A DNA stretch of 64,000 bases. It comes from an uncultured Prevotella sp. GTDB taxonomy: Bacteria > Bacteroidota > Bacteroidia > Bacteroidales > Bacteroidaceae. Below are positions 43,893 through 53,183 of this stretch, one piece after another (the stretch's first letter is position 1; each line of letters starts with the position of its first letter). The position numbers and the translations under genes are program-made. The stretch is taken from the NCBI GenBank assembly GCA_900545525.1, contig UQZX01000001.1, positions 1 through 64,000 on the forward strand, read 5' to 3'. The notes under the pieces are model-generated. The model searched no databases, was not told the origin of the DNA, and saw nothing but the letters and a program-made list of their open reading frames with translations.

Positions 43893-45257
43893 ATGAGTGC
43901 AATAGTAAGTCTGTTCCTCGGAGGAATGTTAGGTAGGGTTGCGGGGCCGATAGCTCAGGATTATTTTGAGAATGAGACGGAAATGGGGCGCCGCATACAA
44001 GAAAGAAAAAAGCAGAATAAGATTGAGGACGAAAATCGTGCCGTACAAAACAAATTGCGTATCAGCGAGGTTGAGCATCAGAAAAAGCTGGAAGAAATGA
44101 AACTGCAGTTTGAAGCTAAACGGCAGGATGCGGAGAGACAATATGTAATGCTATATACAGACGCAAATCAGAAAGCTTTTCTGCGTGATTGTTGGCCGTT
44201 AAGAAATCCTTTTGATGCTCCAATTGCCATGAACACGACATTTGATGAAAACGCTAAACAATTGGAAGAATGCAGGTTAAAGACAGTAATGTTGCCAAAC
44301 AAAATGGAGATTGTGCCTTTGAGGTTTATTTCAGCCTTGAAAGATGATGTCCATCCTACTGCGGCTACGATTAATAGCGAATTGTCCATGTTCTTGGTAA
44401 ACAACTATTCCTCTAATGGTTCGCATGCGGTTGTTTCGGAGATTGGAGCATGGCGAAACGACATTCCGGTTAATGACGCATCCATCAATTATTTGTTTAA
44501 GGGGATGCAGGGACAACCTGTTATGGTTCTTGCCCCTGAATACACAAATGGCGGGTCATTTATACGTTTCAAAGTGTGGTCGTGGGGACTTGGAGAAAGG
44601 CTCACATATCCCGTCGGATTTGATTTTGGCTGGATAGATTTGGAAGTTCTATACAAGCGTTTGCTTGCCAACGAGACACAAGCGATGACAAGGACACTGG
44701 AGAAAGTAAAGATTCCCGTATCGAATGAAATGTTGGCAAAGAATTCCGAGTTGCTGTCATTAATCATAAAGAACAGGAATACATTGACTAATGAAGAGCG
44801 TGGCAGGTTACTTTCATTACTTGTTACTCCAGTTGAGGTAAACTCGCATTTGCGTAAAGAATTTGCATCTGTGATATCCAACGTGTATTCTGCCATTGTA
44901 GCCATGTATGCGGATGGCTACCATTTGACTGAATATGGGTGTTTGCCTCAGTTGCCGCAACTGCTTTGGAACATGAAAAACATTGCATTCATGATGCCAC
45001 AGATAGAAACATTCTATTTGGCTCTATTAAACTCTGCAATACAGAATAAGATTATTACAGGTGAACAAGCTGTTTATGTTGAAATGAAACTGGCTAAAGC
45101 AATGAAAAGTATAGGCTGTAAGCCGCATGTATATGAGGAACTTGTGACTGACATCAGGATGCTCAACCATAACATACAAGGAAATTTGCATAATGAAATT
45201 GTGGCACAACTAAGAGAATTAAATAAAAATATTAATCTTAAATTAACAAAACAATGA
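43893..45257 (+). CDS. Coiled-coil protein of unknown function, GTPase operon
   Basis: 454 residues. A short hydrophobic/amphipathic N-terminus (MSAIVSLFLGGMLGRVAGPI) may sit in a membrane, followed by a charged coiled coil (about residues 33-82: ERKKQNKIEDENRAVQNKLR). The remaining 370 residues are a mixed alpha/beta then helical region without a recognised motif. Its stop overlaps the start of the first GTPase gene by four bases (ATGA), so the two are translationally coupled and likely partners, perhaps the membrane adaptor of the GTPases. Confidence 0.7.
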   Translation: MSAIVSLFLGGMLGRVAGPIAQDYFENETEMGRRIQERKKQNKIEDENRAVQNKLRISEVEHQKKLEEMKLQFEAKRQDAERQYVMLYTDANQKAFLRDCWPLRNPFDAPIAMNTTFDENAKQLEECRLKTVMLPNKMEIVPLRFISALKDDVHPTAATINSELSMFLVNNYSSNGSHAVVSEIGAWRNDIPVNDASINYLFKGMQGQPVMVLAPEYTNGGSFIRFKVWSWGLGERLTYPVGFDFGWIDLEVLYKRLLANETQAMTRTLEKVKIPVSNEMLAKNSELLSLIIKNRNTLTNEERGRLLSLLVTPVEVNSHLRKEFASVISNVYSAIVAMYADGYHLTEYGCLPQLPQLLWNMKNIAFMMPQIETFYLALLNSAIQNKIITGEQAVYVEMKLAKAMKSIGCKPHVYEELVTDIRMLNHNIQGNLHNEIVAQLRELNKNINLKLTKQ

Positions 45258-46627
45258 ACGAGAACACAAGATTGGAGTTCTTTGATGAACTCACCTCCCT
45301 ACTGAAAGGGAATGTAAAACCTAAAAGCGAGGACACCATAAACGGGGAAGCCTTTTGTGATGCCTTGAAAGTGCAGATAACGAAATTACTTGAGGAAACC
45401 CATAAACTGGATATTCTTTCAAATGATTTCAATTTGTCGTCTTTCCTTTCCGAGAATGTGGATTTCCCGATAGAAAGGATGAAAGAACAAATGGAAAAAA
45501 CTTGGCTCCGCGACAAACTGACAGTCGGACTGATGGGACATTTCACTACTGGAAAGACAACAGCATTGAATCTTCTTTTTGGTGAGTCTTTCCAGACGGA
45601 CAAGCATGAGAACACGGCCCTTGCCACATATTTGACATATGGAAAGAGCACAAATGTCATGACACTTGTAGACAAGAGTGGGCAATCTCAGGAACTTCCT
45701 TTGAAGCAATGTGAGATATTTGACTATGCGAAATGGGATGTGATGGATTTCCCGTTCGCGAGGATATTTGACTATATGGTCAAAGAAAACAATACTCCCC
45801 TTCTTAAAGAACTGACAATCATAGATACTCCGGGACTGTTCTCCTCTCAGACGGGACATTCCGCACCGACAATGAAAGTCGTTTCAAGTTGCGATGCTAT
45901 TTTTTGGTTCATAAAGATAACTTCCAGTTTGACAAAAGCGGACATAGATGTGATAAAAGCCAGTTTGGGCGGTTTGCCTTTGTATATAGTGTTTTCCTTT
46001 GTGGACGCAAGGGGAACAACACCTGATGCTGCCAAATCATCAATCAACAATATGCTTGGTGAATTGAAAAAGAACGGCATTGAGTGCAAAGGACACATGA
46101 TGCTGGGAAAAAAGGAAAGCATAAGGGAACAGTTCAAGAACGAAACCCTTGCTGTCTTACGCAAACTGTCACAAGAACACGAGACATATAATCCAGGTGC
46201 GCATATAATGAGTGTAATACACTTCTTGGAGGATTTTCTTGTAAAAGCTAAACAGTATTTTACGGAGCAAATAGGGAAATTGGATTCCGAGACAGACCAA
46301 CTTGTTTCAGACTATCAAAGTTCCAGTAGGGCATTTGTCACAGAATGTAATAATAGCACGTCTAAATTCAATAATATGATTAATACCTTTAATAACAGAT
46401 GCAATGGAGCTACATTCTGTGGTGGAGCTGCCGACGCATTATGCAATAATATCAACAGCATCAGCGATTCTTTGAATGGCATGATGAGAGCATATAACAA
46501 TATGGATGTTTCCAAACTTGTGGAATATGGCAATAAAACTGAAGAAATGGGACGAAAACAATATGTATTGAACAAAATTTCAGCCATACTTGAAGATTTG
46601 ACAAACTTAAAGAACGCATTAAATTAG
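45254..46627 (+). CDS. Dynamin-like GTPase 1
   Basis: G1 is GHFTTGKTT (95-103), the threonine in NTALATYL (near 121) may serve as G2, and G3 is DTPG (191-194, in LTIIDTPGLFSS). The G4 site is degenerate (FSFVDARG instead of NKxD), which could weaken guanine specificity. The C-terminal 140 residues are helical, rich in Asn/Ser and end in a coiled segment. This is the layout of bacterial dynamin-like proteins, which remodel or tether membranes. It is shorter than most, so its stalk is small. The paired second GTPase starts 7 bp later, as in DynA/LeoA-type tandem arrangements. Confidence 0.8.
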   Translation: MNENTRLEFFDELTSLLKGNVKPKSEDTINGEAFCDALKVQITKLLEETHKLDILSNDFNLSSFLSENVDFPIERMKEQMEKTWLRDKLTVGLMGHFTTGKTTALNLLFGESFQTDKHENTALATYLTYGKSTNVMTLVDKSGQSQELPLKQCEIFDYAKWDVMDFPFARIFDYMVKENNTPLLKELTIIDTPGLFSSQTGHSAPTMKVVSSCDAIFWFIKITSSLTKADIDVIKASLGGLPLYIVFSFVDARGTTPDAAKSSINNMLGELKKNGIECKGHMMLGKKESIREQFKNETLAVLRKLSQEHETYNPGAHIMSVIHFLEDFLVKAKQYFTEQIGKLDSETDQLVSDYQSSSRAFVTECNNSTSKFNNMINTFNNRCNGATFCGGAADALCNNINSISDSLNGMMRAYNNMDVSKLVEYGNKTEEMGRKQYVLNKISAILEDLTNLKNALN

Positions 46628-46634
46628 GAATATT

Positions 46635-48581
46635 ATGTTAGAAAGAGCAGAAATCAAAAATAAGATAGCGTCAATCTTGGACGAAATGAAGAAGTCCGGC
46701 AGGATTGATGAATCATATTGTCAAGAACTTGACAAAAGTTTTGAAAGTCAAGACCTGCATATCGGCGTTGTCGGCAAAATGAAAGCTGGCAAGTCTTCGT
46801 TGGTGAATGCTGTCATTTTTGGCGGCAATATACTTCCGACAGGCGTTGCCCCAGTTACTGTCACATTGACGGAAGTAACATACGGAGAACAGGAAAAGGT
46901 GGAAGTGACATTGATGTCCAAGCAGGATATTGAAGATTTGAAGAATAAGGCGAATTACACAGGCACCGATGCCATGTTCATTTCCAAGGCGGAATCTGCG
47001 AAAGATACACTTAGAAGTCTTGCTCCCGGCTATGAGAAGTATTTGGGACAGCCTGTTCAGACAATAAGTATTAATGACCTGAAAGAGTACGTTGCAGCAG
47101 ACGGAAAATTCTGCGGACTGGCAAAGTCGGTAAAGATATTTTTGAACAATGACAGTTTGAAAGGTATTACGATTATTGACACTCCGGGATTCAACGACCC
47201 TATCGCTTCACGTGGCGAGACAACGAAGAGTGCATTAGGAAAATGCCATGTCTTGCTATTCGTTCATAACGAGGACGGATATGATGCCACAGATGTGGAG
47301 CTACTAACAGAACAAATTGAGTATTCTGGAATTTCAGAGTTGGTAGATATATTCAACAAAATAGATATGTCAGAAAAGCCAATTGATGAATGGTCAGAAG
47401 AATTGATGTATTTGACAAAGAAACGTGATGAATTGAATGTGTCCCAAGCGAGTATAAAAGAACTGTTGAAAGAATCTCATACTTTTTATATAAGTTCCCT
47501 GATGGCGTTGTGCGGACTTGTTCCCTATGACAAGATGGAAGAAGAATTAAAGTATCAGTATAGTGGTTTTGAAGAAGACTTTGAGGAACTTTGTCAATTC
47601 TCCGATAAAAAAGGGCAACAGGAGGCTTTTGTGAAATACAGTAATGTCCTTTCGATTGTAAACGAAATTAATCGTTTGTCAAGAGATGGCTCAATCTATC
47701 TGATAGAAGGACCACTGAAAACATTGGACGGAAAGCTGAAATCCATAAAAGAGTTGATTCAATCTGAAATTGAAGAAAAGGAAGCGCAGTTAAATTCGCT
47801 GAATGTTAGTATAGAAGCGAATAAGAAGAATTTGGAGAACTTTGAAGACTTCATAAGTGCTGTCATGAGCAAAGTGAAAGTGTCATCCCTGAAAAATGAT
47901 TTGAAAAGTTTTATTGGGAGTTCTATTAAAAACACTCAAAATCTACGCGAATCCGAATATAACAGAGAATTCAGCAAAGAACGATATCCTGAACCAAGTT
48001 TTGGAAGTAGAGGGATAACGAAAGGAAACATTGCTAGTTATAACACTTTTATTTTTGGTTTTGAGAATAAAATAAGGGATCTACAAGATGATTTAAAAGA
48101 CCAACTTAACAATACCTGCAAAAAGGAAGTAAACGCTTTGATAGAAAGTTTGTCTAGTAGTTCTTTGATATCTCAGGAACATATCAAAAACTTAAAAGCT
48201 TCACTCGTTAATTATTTTACAGATGTTATTTCAGATATTAATGTACTAATACCGTCTAAAAGGATAGATGACATCCCAGATGGATATCAAGAGCAATGGG
48301 ATAAACTCAGAGCTAAATTCCTTTGCGATTATGATGATAATTCAATAAAAGAGTTATTTGAAGATATCAAACAGATATGTCAAGACTTAGACTTTGTAGG
48401 TACAGCTATGCAAGAGTTGGAATCGCTGAAAGGAAAAATAACAGAAAGCCTGAATAAGACACCTGAAGCAAAGAAAGAAGAAGCAAAGAACATAAAAGAA
48501 ACTCTCAAGAAACTTCACGATGAAATGCTTGGAATAGACAGTCATGTCACAGAAATAGAAACATTAAAAAAACGATTGTAA
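46635..48581 (+). CDS. Dynamin-like GTPase 2
   Basis: G1 GKMKAGKSS (47-55), a threonine-rich switch I (PVTVTLTEVTYGE), G3 DTPG (182-185, in ITIIDTPGFNDP) and a canonical G4 NKID (241-244). From about residue 360 to the end the protein is helical with a marked coiled coil (IEEKEAQLNSLNVSIEANKK), forming the stalk/assembly region. At 648 residues it is a full-size bacterial dynamin-like protein. It is unlike GTPase 1 in sequence outside the G motifs. The next gene starts two bases after its stop. A heterotypic dynamin pair is the natural inference. Confidence 0.85.
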   Translation: MLERAEIKNKIASILDEMKKSGRIDESYCQELDKSFESQDLHIGVVGKMKAGKSSLVNAVIFGGNILPTGVAPVTVTLTEVTYGEQEKVEVTLMSKQDIEDLKNKANYTGTDAMFISKAESAKDTLRSLAPGYEKYLGQPVQTISINDLKEYVAADGKFCGLAKSVKIFLNNDSLKGITIIDTPGFNDPIASRGETTKSALGKCHVLLFVHNEDGYDATDVELLTEQIEYSGISELVDIFNKIDMSEKPIDEWSEELMYLTKKRDELNVSQASIKELLKESHTFYISSLMALCGLVPYDKMEEELKYQYSGFEEDFEELCQFSDKKGQQEAFVKYSNVLSIVNEINRLSRDGSIYLIEGPLKTLDGKLKSIKELIQSEIEEKEAQLNSLNVSIEANKKNLENFEDFISAVMSKVKVSSLKNDLKSFIGSSIKNTQNLRESEYNREFSKERYPEPSFGSRGITKGNIASYNTFIFGFENKIRDLQDDLKDQLNNTCKKEVNALIESLSSSSLISQEHIKNLKASLVNYFTDVISDINVLIPSKRIDDIPDGYQEQWDKLRAKFLCDYDDNSIKELFEDIKQICQDLDFVGTAMQELESLKGKITESLNKTPEAKKEEAKNIKETLKKLHDEMLGIDSHVTEIETLKKRL

Positions 48582-48583
48582 TT

Positions 48584-49234
48584 ATGTGGACACATGTAAT
48601 ATGCTCTATACTTGGGTTCGTTGCCGGATGTTCCTTTCGGGAATTGCTGGGAAAGAAAAAAACACGAAGGGATAGTTCTAAAAGAATTTATCCTTCACCA
48701 GTAGAAGAACAAAAAGATTATAAAAAGAATATTGAAAAGAAACAATGTAACAATGCATTTAGTTTGAACTCCATAATTGAAGTGTTTTTAACTTATAATG
48801 TAGACATGATAGGTGCGAGTTCATTCAGTGTTTTACGGAGAAAGATAAAATCTGATTGTTATAAGAATCTTTTAAAGTTGTTCATAGATAAGGCTACTTC
48901 ACCAGAAAAGATGGTAACAATGCTAAAAGAAAATACGACTCCTACATTTGTCTTGAATTTGAAACCATCCACTCAGCCTCCTTTTATCGATGAAGAAAAA
49001 TTGGATAAATACATAAAAGAAGAGAATGCTTTGCCAGATGAAATCGGAACAATGGACGAAAAAGTGAAGTTCCTGCTGACGATGAGTTATGGCCGTGGAA
49101 TTGAAAATTTCAAAACAACATTAGGTGCGTATCTTACCGAGATTCTTGACGGGGATGAACGTGGTGAAGATATAACAGAATTATATCAGCAAGCCATGAA
49201 AATAATAAAATCGCGGTATGAATATGTGTCATAG
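48584..49234 (+). CDS. Membrane-anchored protein of unknown function, GTPase operon
   Basis: 216 residues with one N-terminal hydrophobic segment (MWTHVICSILGFVAGCSF) followed by a basic stretch (LLGKKKTRRDSSKR), so the bulk should face the cytoplasm. The rest is helical with no recognised motif. It starts two bases after the stop of GTPase 2 and is the last gene of the tight run; it may anchor the complex to the inner membrane. Confidence 0.7.
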   Translation: MWTHVICSILGFVAGCSFRELLGKKKTRRDSSKRIYPSPVEEQKDYKKNIEKKQCNNAFSLNSIIEVFLTYNVDMIGASSFSVLRRKIKSDCYKNLLKLFIDKATSPEKMVTMLKENTTPTFVLNLKPSTQPPFIDEEKLDKYIKEENALPDEIGTMDEKVKFLLTMSYGRGIENFKTTLGAYLTEILDGDERGEDITELYQQAMKIIKSRYEYVS

Positions 49235-49334
49235 GATTAATTCTTGAATTTAAGCGATATGGGATAGTTCTTTCATCAAGAAGCAATCTCCCATATATAC
49301 TTTTTCCAGATATATGTTTTAACAAAAAGATAGT

Positions 49335-49694
49335 ATGGCAATACTGAGCATTGATTATCCTGCTCTTTTGGGAAAGTTGGATGAATTGGCAAGAAAAGTC
49401 GGGCGTGCGTCAGCGCGTCCGATACTGTTACTTTATTATGTAATGGTTGACGAGAAAACGCCAAGGAGTGACAGAATGGTAATATTATCAGCAATATCAT
49501 ATTTAATATTGCCTGTTGATTTAATATCGGCAAGGCGCTTGCCTTTTATCGGTTGGATAGATGAAACTTTTTCATTGACGGTGGCTTATCGGAAAGTTTG
49601 TAAATATATAACCCAGGAGATTGAAAAGAAAGCAGATGCTGTTCTTGACCGTTGGTTTCCGGAATATACGAATTTTGTTGAAGTGTATGAATAA
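49335..49694 (+). CDS. DUF1232 (YkvA-like) small membrane protein
   Basis: 119 residues. The central SDRMVILSAISYLILPVDLI is the DUF1232 signature (a hydrophobic helix with the conserved P-x-D-L-I), and GWIDE follows as usual. Function of the family is not established; members are membrane-associated. It lies 100 bp after the GTPase operon in the same direction and may belong to it. Confidence 0.75.
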   Translation: MAILSIDYPALLGKLDELARKVGRASARPILLLYYVMVDEKTPRSDRMVILSAISYLILPVDLISARRLPFIGWIDETFSLTVAYRKVCKYITQEIEKKADAVLDRWFPEYTNFVEVYE

Positions 49695-49775
49695 TATGTA
49701 GTCAGCAATATAAAAAGTTTTGTGTATTGACAGATTTTGTTAATTTTACCACTCTATAAAATAAAAACAAGAAAG

Positions 49776-50633
49776 ATGAGACAGATTTTGTGGATATTGG
49801 CATTTGCGTTGACAAGCAGTTTTGCAGCGAGCCAGACAGTTGGTACAGTTACTGTGCCGGAGACAAAGAGTGAAGAAGCAGATGTGAAGGCGCTTATAGA
49901 CAAAGCCCGTTGGGGCGATGGGGATGCGTTCCTGAAACTTGCCGACTGTTATCGTGACGGTAAAGGTGTGAAGCAAGATTTTTGGAGTATGGTTTGTATG
50001 CTTGCACAAGCAGAAGAGCAAGGCAAAATCAAGGATATGGATGATTATATGCGGAATATGCCGAAAGACAATGTGTACAGACAAATGCTTGGCTTGTTTA
50101 ATATCAGCAGAAGCTATGTCCGGGAATATCGCGACTCTATTGAAAATGTATGTTCTGCAACAGGCGTGCCTGATGCATACGTGATTCGTGGAATGCTGGC
50201 ATTGGAGGAGAACGATTCTGTATGTGCTTCTGAGATGTTTAATATAGCGGAGGAAAAAGGTTGTAAGTTTGGCGTCATAATTCAGGGCATACATGATTTG
50301 CAGAACAATAAAGAACTGGATATCACAAAGATTGAATCCATTGCCACATATTACCCGATTGCTTATCTTTATCTTGCAAAAAACAGTCTCTTCAAAGGCA
50401 ACATTAGGAAATGTAAGGAATATCTGTTGAAGGCGGAAGAGAATGCCATGCTTAATAAGCGTGAGGCTCAGTGGCTGCTTGAATATTGTAAAGGAGATAT
50501 GTCGGAGGAGGATATACGACGTATCAAGAGCTTTGCCAGTGTTGATGATGTGTGTGAATCTGTAGAAGGCTCTGTTTATGTAGACACAGTTGCCGTAGAT
50601 ACGGTTTGTTTGGATGACGGGGCTTTAAACTGA
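49776..50633 (+). CDS. Secreted Sel1-repeat-like protein
   Basis: A signal peptide (MRQILWILAFALTSSFAASQ) sets the start at 49776; an earlier in-frame TTG would destroy it. One clear Sel1-type repeat is seen (GDGDAFLKLADCYRDGKGVK), followed by weaker helical repeats to residue about 260 and an acidic tail. Sel1 proteins are periplasmic or surface scaffolds for protein contacts. The following small gene begins 7 bp later. Confidence 0.7.
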   Translation: MRQILWILAFALTSSFAASQTVGTVTVPETKSEEADVKALIDKARWGDGDAFLKLADCYRDGKGVKQDFWSMVCMLAQAEEQGKIKDMDDYMRNMPKDNVYRQMLGLFNISRSYVREYRDSIENVCSATGVPDAYVIRGMLALEENDSVCASEMFNIAEEKGCKFGVIIQGIHDLQNNKELDITKIESIATYYPIAYLYLAKNSLFKGNIRKCKEYLLKAEENAMLNKREAQWLLEYCKGDMSEEDIRRIKSFASVDDVCESVEGSVYVDTVAVDTVCLDDGALN

Positions 50634-50640
50634 TTGGTAT

Positions 50641-51072
50641 ATGGGGAAACGTTCGGAACTTGTGAAGCAATTCTTCCGGTATCTTAAAGATAGCGGTATG
50701 AAAATTGAGACCGTGGATGCGTCTTACGGTGTATATGCCTTTGAGTATAGAGGCGTGGAGCTGTATGTCTTTACAGATATGGGCGATGATGTTATAACCT
50801 TGGCTTTTAAGTATTTGATGCGTGGGATGCCGAGCGACAAGGAGTTTAACTTCAACAGGATGTTGGAGATATTGCCGGATGATTATAAAGGTTATCAAAT
50901 AGAATTGCTGCCTTATGGCGACTGCTGCATGAGCCGGGGCTGGCAGCTTGATGTTGAAGATGACTCTGCATCAGGCGTGTTGTTCAAGAAAATGCTTGAG
51001 GAAATGTTCTCTGCTGTGGTCGGTCTGATTAGTGCAATAAGACGTACTGAAAAGAAGTATGACTATTATTGA
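50641..51072 (+). CDS. Small protein of unknown function (YbjN/chaperone-like fold possible)
   Basis: 143 residues, no signal peptide. The alternation of amphipathic helix, beta hairpins (YGVYAFEYRGVELYVFTDMG) and a C-terminal helix recalls YbjN-like or type III chaperone-like folds, but no diagnostic motif is present. It follows the Sel1-like gene by 7 bp and is probably co-transcribed with it. Confidence 0.6.
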   Translation: MGKRSELVKQFFRYLKDSGMKIETVDASYGVYAFEYRGVELYVFTDMGDDVITLAFKYLMRGMPSDKEFNFNRMLEILPDDYKGYQIELLPYGDCCMSRGWQLDVEDDSASGVLFKKMLEEMFSAVVGLISAIRRTEKKYDYY

Positions 51073-51148
51073 TTTTTATATGCCGGATATTTAACTCTTA
51101 GTAAGCAGAATTTACGGAGGAATATATACAGGTTTGCATGGATAAATT

Positions 51149-51178
51149 TTTGTAAGTTGTTGTAAATTCGTATCTTTG
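51149..51178 (+). promoter_or_regulatory. Promoter of the secreted 362-residue protein
   Basis: TTTG (51149-51152), 18-base spacer, TATCTTTG (51171-51178). The leader would be about 50 bases. Confidence 0.65.
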
Positions 51179-51235
51179 TGCCGATACGGAGAAAATCCAT
51201 GAAACACTTAGAATAAACATTACAACATTTATCAC

Positions 51236-52324
51236 ATGAAACATTATCTGTTATCCGTTGCATTTTTTGCATCGGCAATGCTGTTTACAAACTCAACGGT
51301 ATCTGCACAGGCAAAGATAAATCTTGCCGGCATCTATGAACTGAATATCAAAAAAGACGGCGGTACGCATCAGATGTATCTTGAGCTTGACTTTATCAAC
51401 CAGCGTCCGGACTTTACACAGACCTTTACAGGGAAGACATCTGCCTTAAAATTTCTGCCGGAAGACTTTATGAATGTGAAGAAACTGAAACAGAGATTCA
51501 AGGGAACGAAAGCACCCGGATTCGGACGATACCGCGAGAAATATCTTCTGAGCCTCACGGAGGAATTCAGAATAACCAACCCGCACATGAAAAAGGGTGT
51601 TGTCATTGCCGACTGGGAGAATGACATGGGGACGACTGGAAAGGTTATAATCATACCCAACGAAGACGGTTCTATCGTTACTTACGGTCTTACGCAGCTT
51701 GACCGTTCATTAAGTCCCGACGGCATGCGGCTTGAACTTGTAAAAGACCTTACGGACGGCAATGCAGGAAAGAAACCGTCGGACCTTGCAAAGAACGGCA
51801 CTGCCACCGCTGGATTTATCGAGAAAATAAGAACTTCATGCGGTCCTGACTTCAAAGGAACGGTAGAGCGCCTGGTAAGCATGCCCGACGATAAGGGAGA
51901 TGAACAGCCCGGGAAGTCTTCTTCCGCAGGCAGACAGCCGCAGCAGGGGGACAACGGAGAAATAAAAATACAGTTATGGGGAGACAACCGGCCGGTGATA
52001 TTCAAGTTCCACACCATTGCAACAGGCGGCGACTACGGCAAATTTGAAACAAACGCAACTTTGGACTTCTGGCAGGAAGACAATGGTGAGATATCCATGA
52101 GAATGTATGCTACCACCGTATATGTCAACAGCGGCAGGCTGAGAGAATATGAATATATCTATACAGGACGCCGTAAAGGCAACAAGATAATTTTCACCCG
52201 CAGACAAGACTCTCTGAACGGTGGCGGTGTCACCGCCCTCGAAAGTTGGATGCCTTCGGTCTTGACGATTAAGAGTCCCACAAGCGTGGTGTTTGACAGA
52301 TGTACATATTTGCGGGAGAAATAA
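51236..52324 (+). CDS. Secreted protein of unknown function
   Basis: A signal peptide (MKHYLLSVAFFASAMLFTNS, then TVSAQA) is clear. The mature protein of about 335 residues looks beta-rich in both halves, joined by a low-complexity linker (GEQPGKSSSAGRQPQQGDNG-like, about residues 220-245). No family is recognised. It stands alone behind its own promoter. Confidence 0.65.
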   Translation: MKHYLLSVAFFASAMLFTNSTVSAQAKINLAGIYELNIKKDGGTHQMYLELDFINQRPDFTQTFTGKTSALKFLPEDFMNVKKLKQRFKGTKAPGFGRYREKYLLSLTEEFRITNPHMKKGVVIADWENDMGTTGKVIIIPNEDGSIVTYGLTQLDRSLSPDGMRLELVKDLTDGNAGKKPSDLAKNGTATAGFIEKIRTSCGPDFKGTVERLVSMPDDKGDEQPGKSSSAGRQPQQGDNGEIKIQLWGDNRPVIFKFHTIATGGDYGKFETNATLDFWQEDNGEISMRMYATTVYVNSGRLREYEYIYTGRRKGNKIIFTRRQDSLNGGGVTALESWMPSVLTIKSPTSVVFDRCTYLREK

Positions 52325-52401
52325 CCCTCCTTTAATATAACCTGTTGAGAGACATTAAACAGGCATAATCATGACATCATTTTATAGGCATGCACCATTA
52401 C

Positions 52402-52968
52402 TTATTCATAATAGGTAATGGTGCATGTTTCAATGCGGCTGTAATGTCCTCTGTTGATTATTGCCTTGCGCCGTGTCCAGTTGCCGTATTTATCACGCTG
52501 TATTACTTTGTAAACGCCCTCGGTGTCTCTTCGTTGTCCCGAAGGATTGGTTACGACAATACCCTCACGATATATATCGCCATTGTCATAACTCAGATAA
52601 TATTTGAACTCACCTTCTTCATTTATTCCTTTAAAACTTCTGGTTTTACCTTCAGGAGTAATAAAGAATGTTTCCTGATGGTTGCCTTCCCAAGACTCGT
52701 ATTTAAATGTCACTTGTTCTTCATCACGGGTTACCGTCATGACGCCAAGAGCGTTGTTGGGCAGTAATGTGCCATCTTCGGAAAAAGAGCGTGTCACCGG
52801 CTTATTGGCAGGGAAACTTTGATAGGAAAGAACGGTATCGAAGGTTGCAGTCTTAACAGGTCCTTTAAGATTGAAGAGGACACGGTCGTCAGCCAATGAC
52901 TGAATGCAGCAAGCCATGCCGATTGCAATAAGAATGCCGCGCATTATACGTTGTGAGATTATTTTCAT
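52402..52968 (-). CDS. Small secreted protein of unknown function, MORN/RHS-like strands
   Basis: The start at 52968 (MKIISQRIMRGILIAIGMAC) gives a signal peptide ending SLAD; an upstream start would add a non-hydrophobic extension. The 188-residue protein has repeated beta hairpins with aromatic-Gly turns (YYLSYDNGDIYREG, VIQRDKYGNWTRRKA), as found in surface or wall-associated repeats. A -7 box TATCTTTG lies at 53018-53025 on the minus strand. No function can be assigned. Confidence 0.6.
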   Translation of the reverse strand: MKIISQRIMRGILIAIGMACCIQSLADDRVLFNLKGPVKTATFDTVLSYQSFPANKPVTRSFSEDGTLLPNNALGVMTVTRDEEQVTFKYESWEGNHQETFFITPEGKTRSFKGINEEGEFKYYLSYDNGDIYREGIVVTNPSGQRRDTEGVYKVIQRDKYGNWTRRKAIINRGHYSRIETCTITYYE

Positions 52969-53183
52969 CTTTTGAGTTATGTTTTTTCGTTTGGTTTGTT
53001 TGATTGAATACTGTTTGCAAAGATAATTATTTTCTTCAAAAAAACAAGATATCAATTATATATCACAATATCAATATAATATATTCATCCGTAATAAATC
53101 GCTCAAATTCAAATCGGTTGTCATGTCTTTTTTATATTTTTGCATGTCGTACAGGAACTGTCCTGCTAACAATATAAGAGAAT

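Noticed and set aside
43893..49234. Prophage or plasmid origin of the GTPase block
   Set aside because: No integrase, phage structural gene, att repeat or replication gene is visible; AT-richness alone is not enough.
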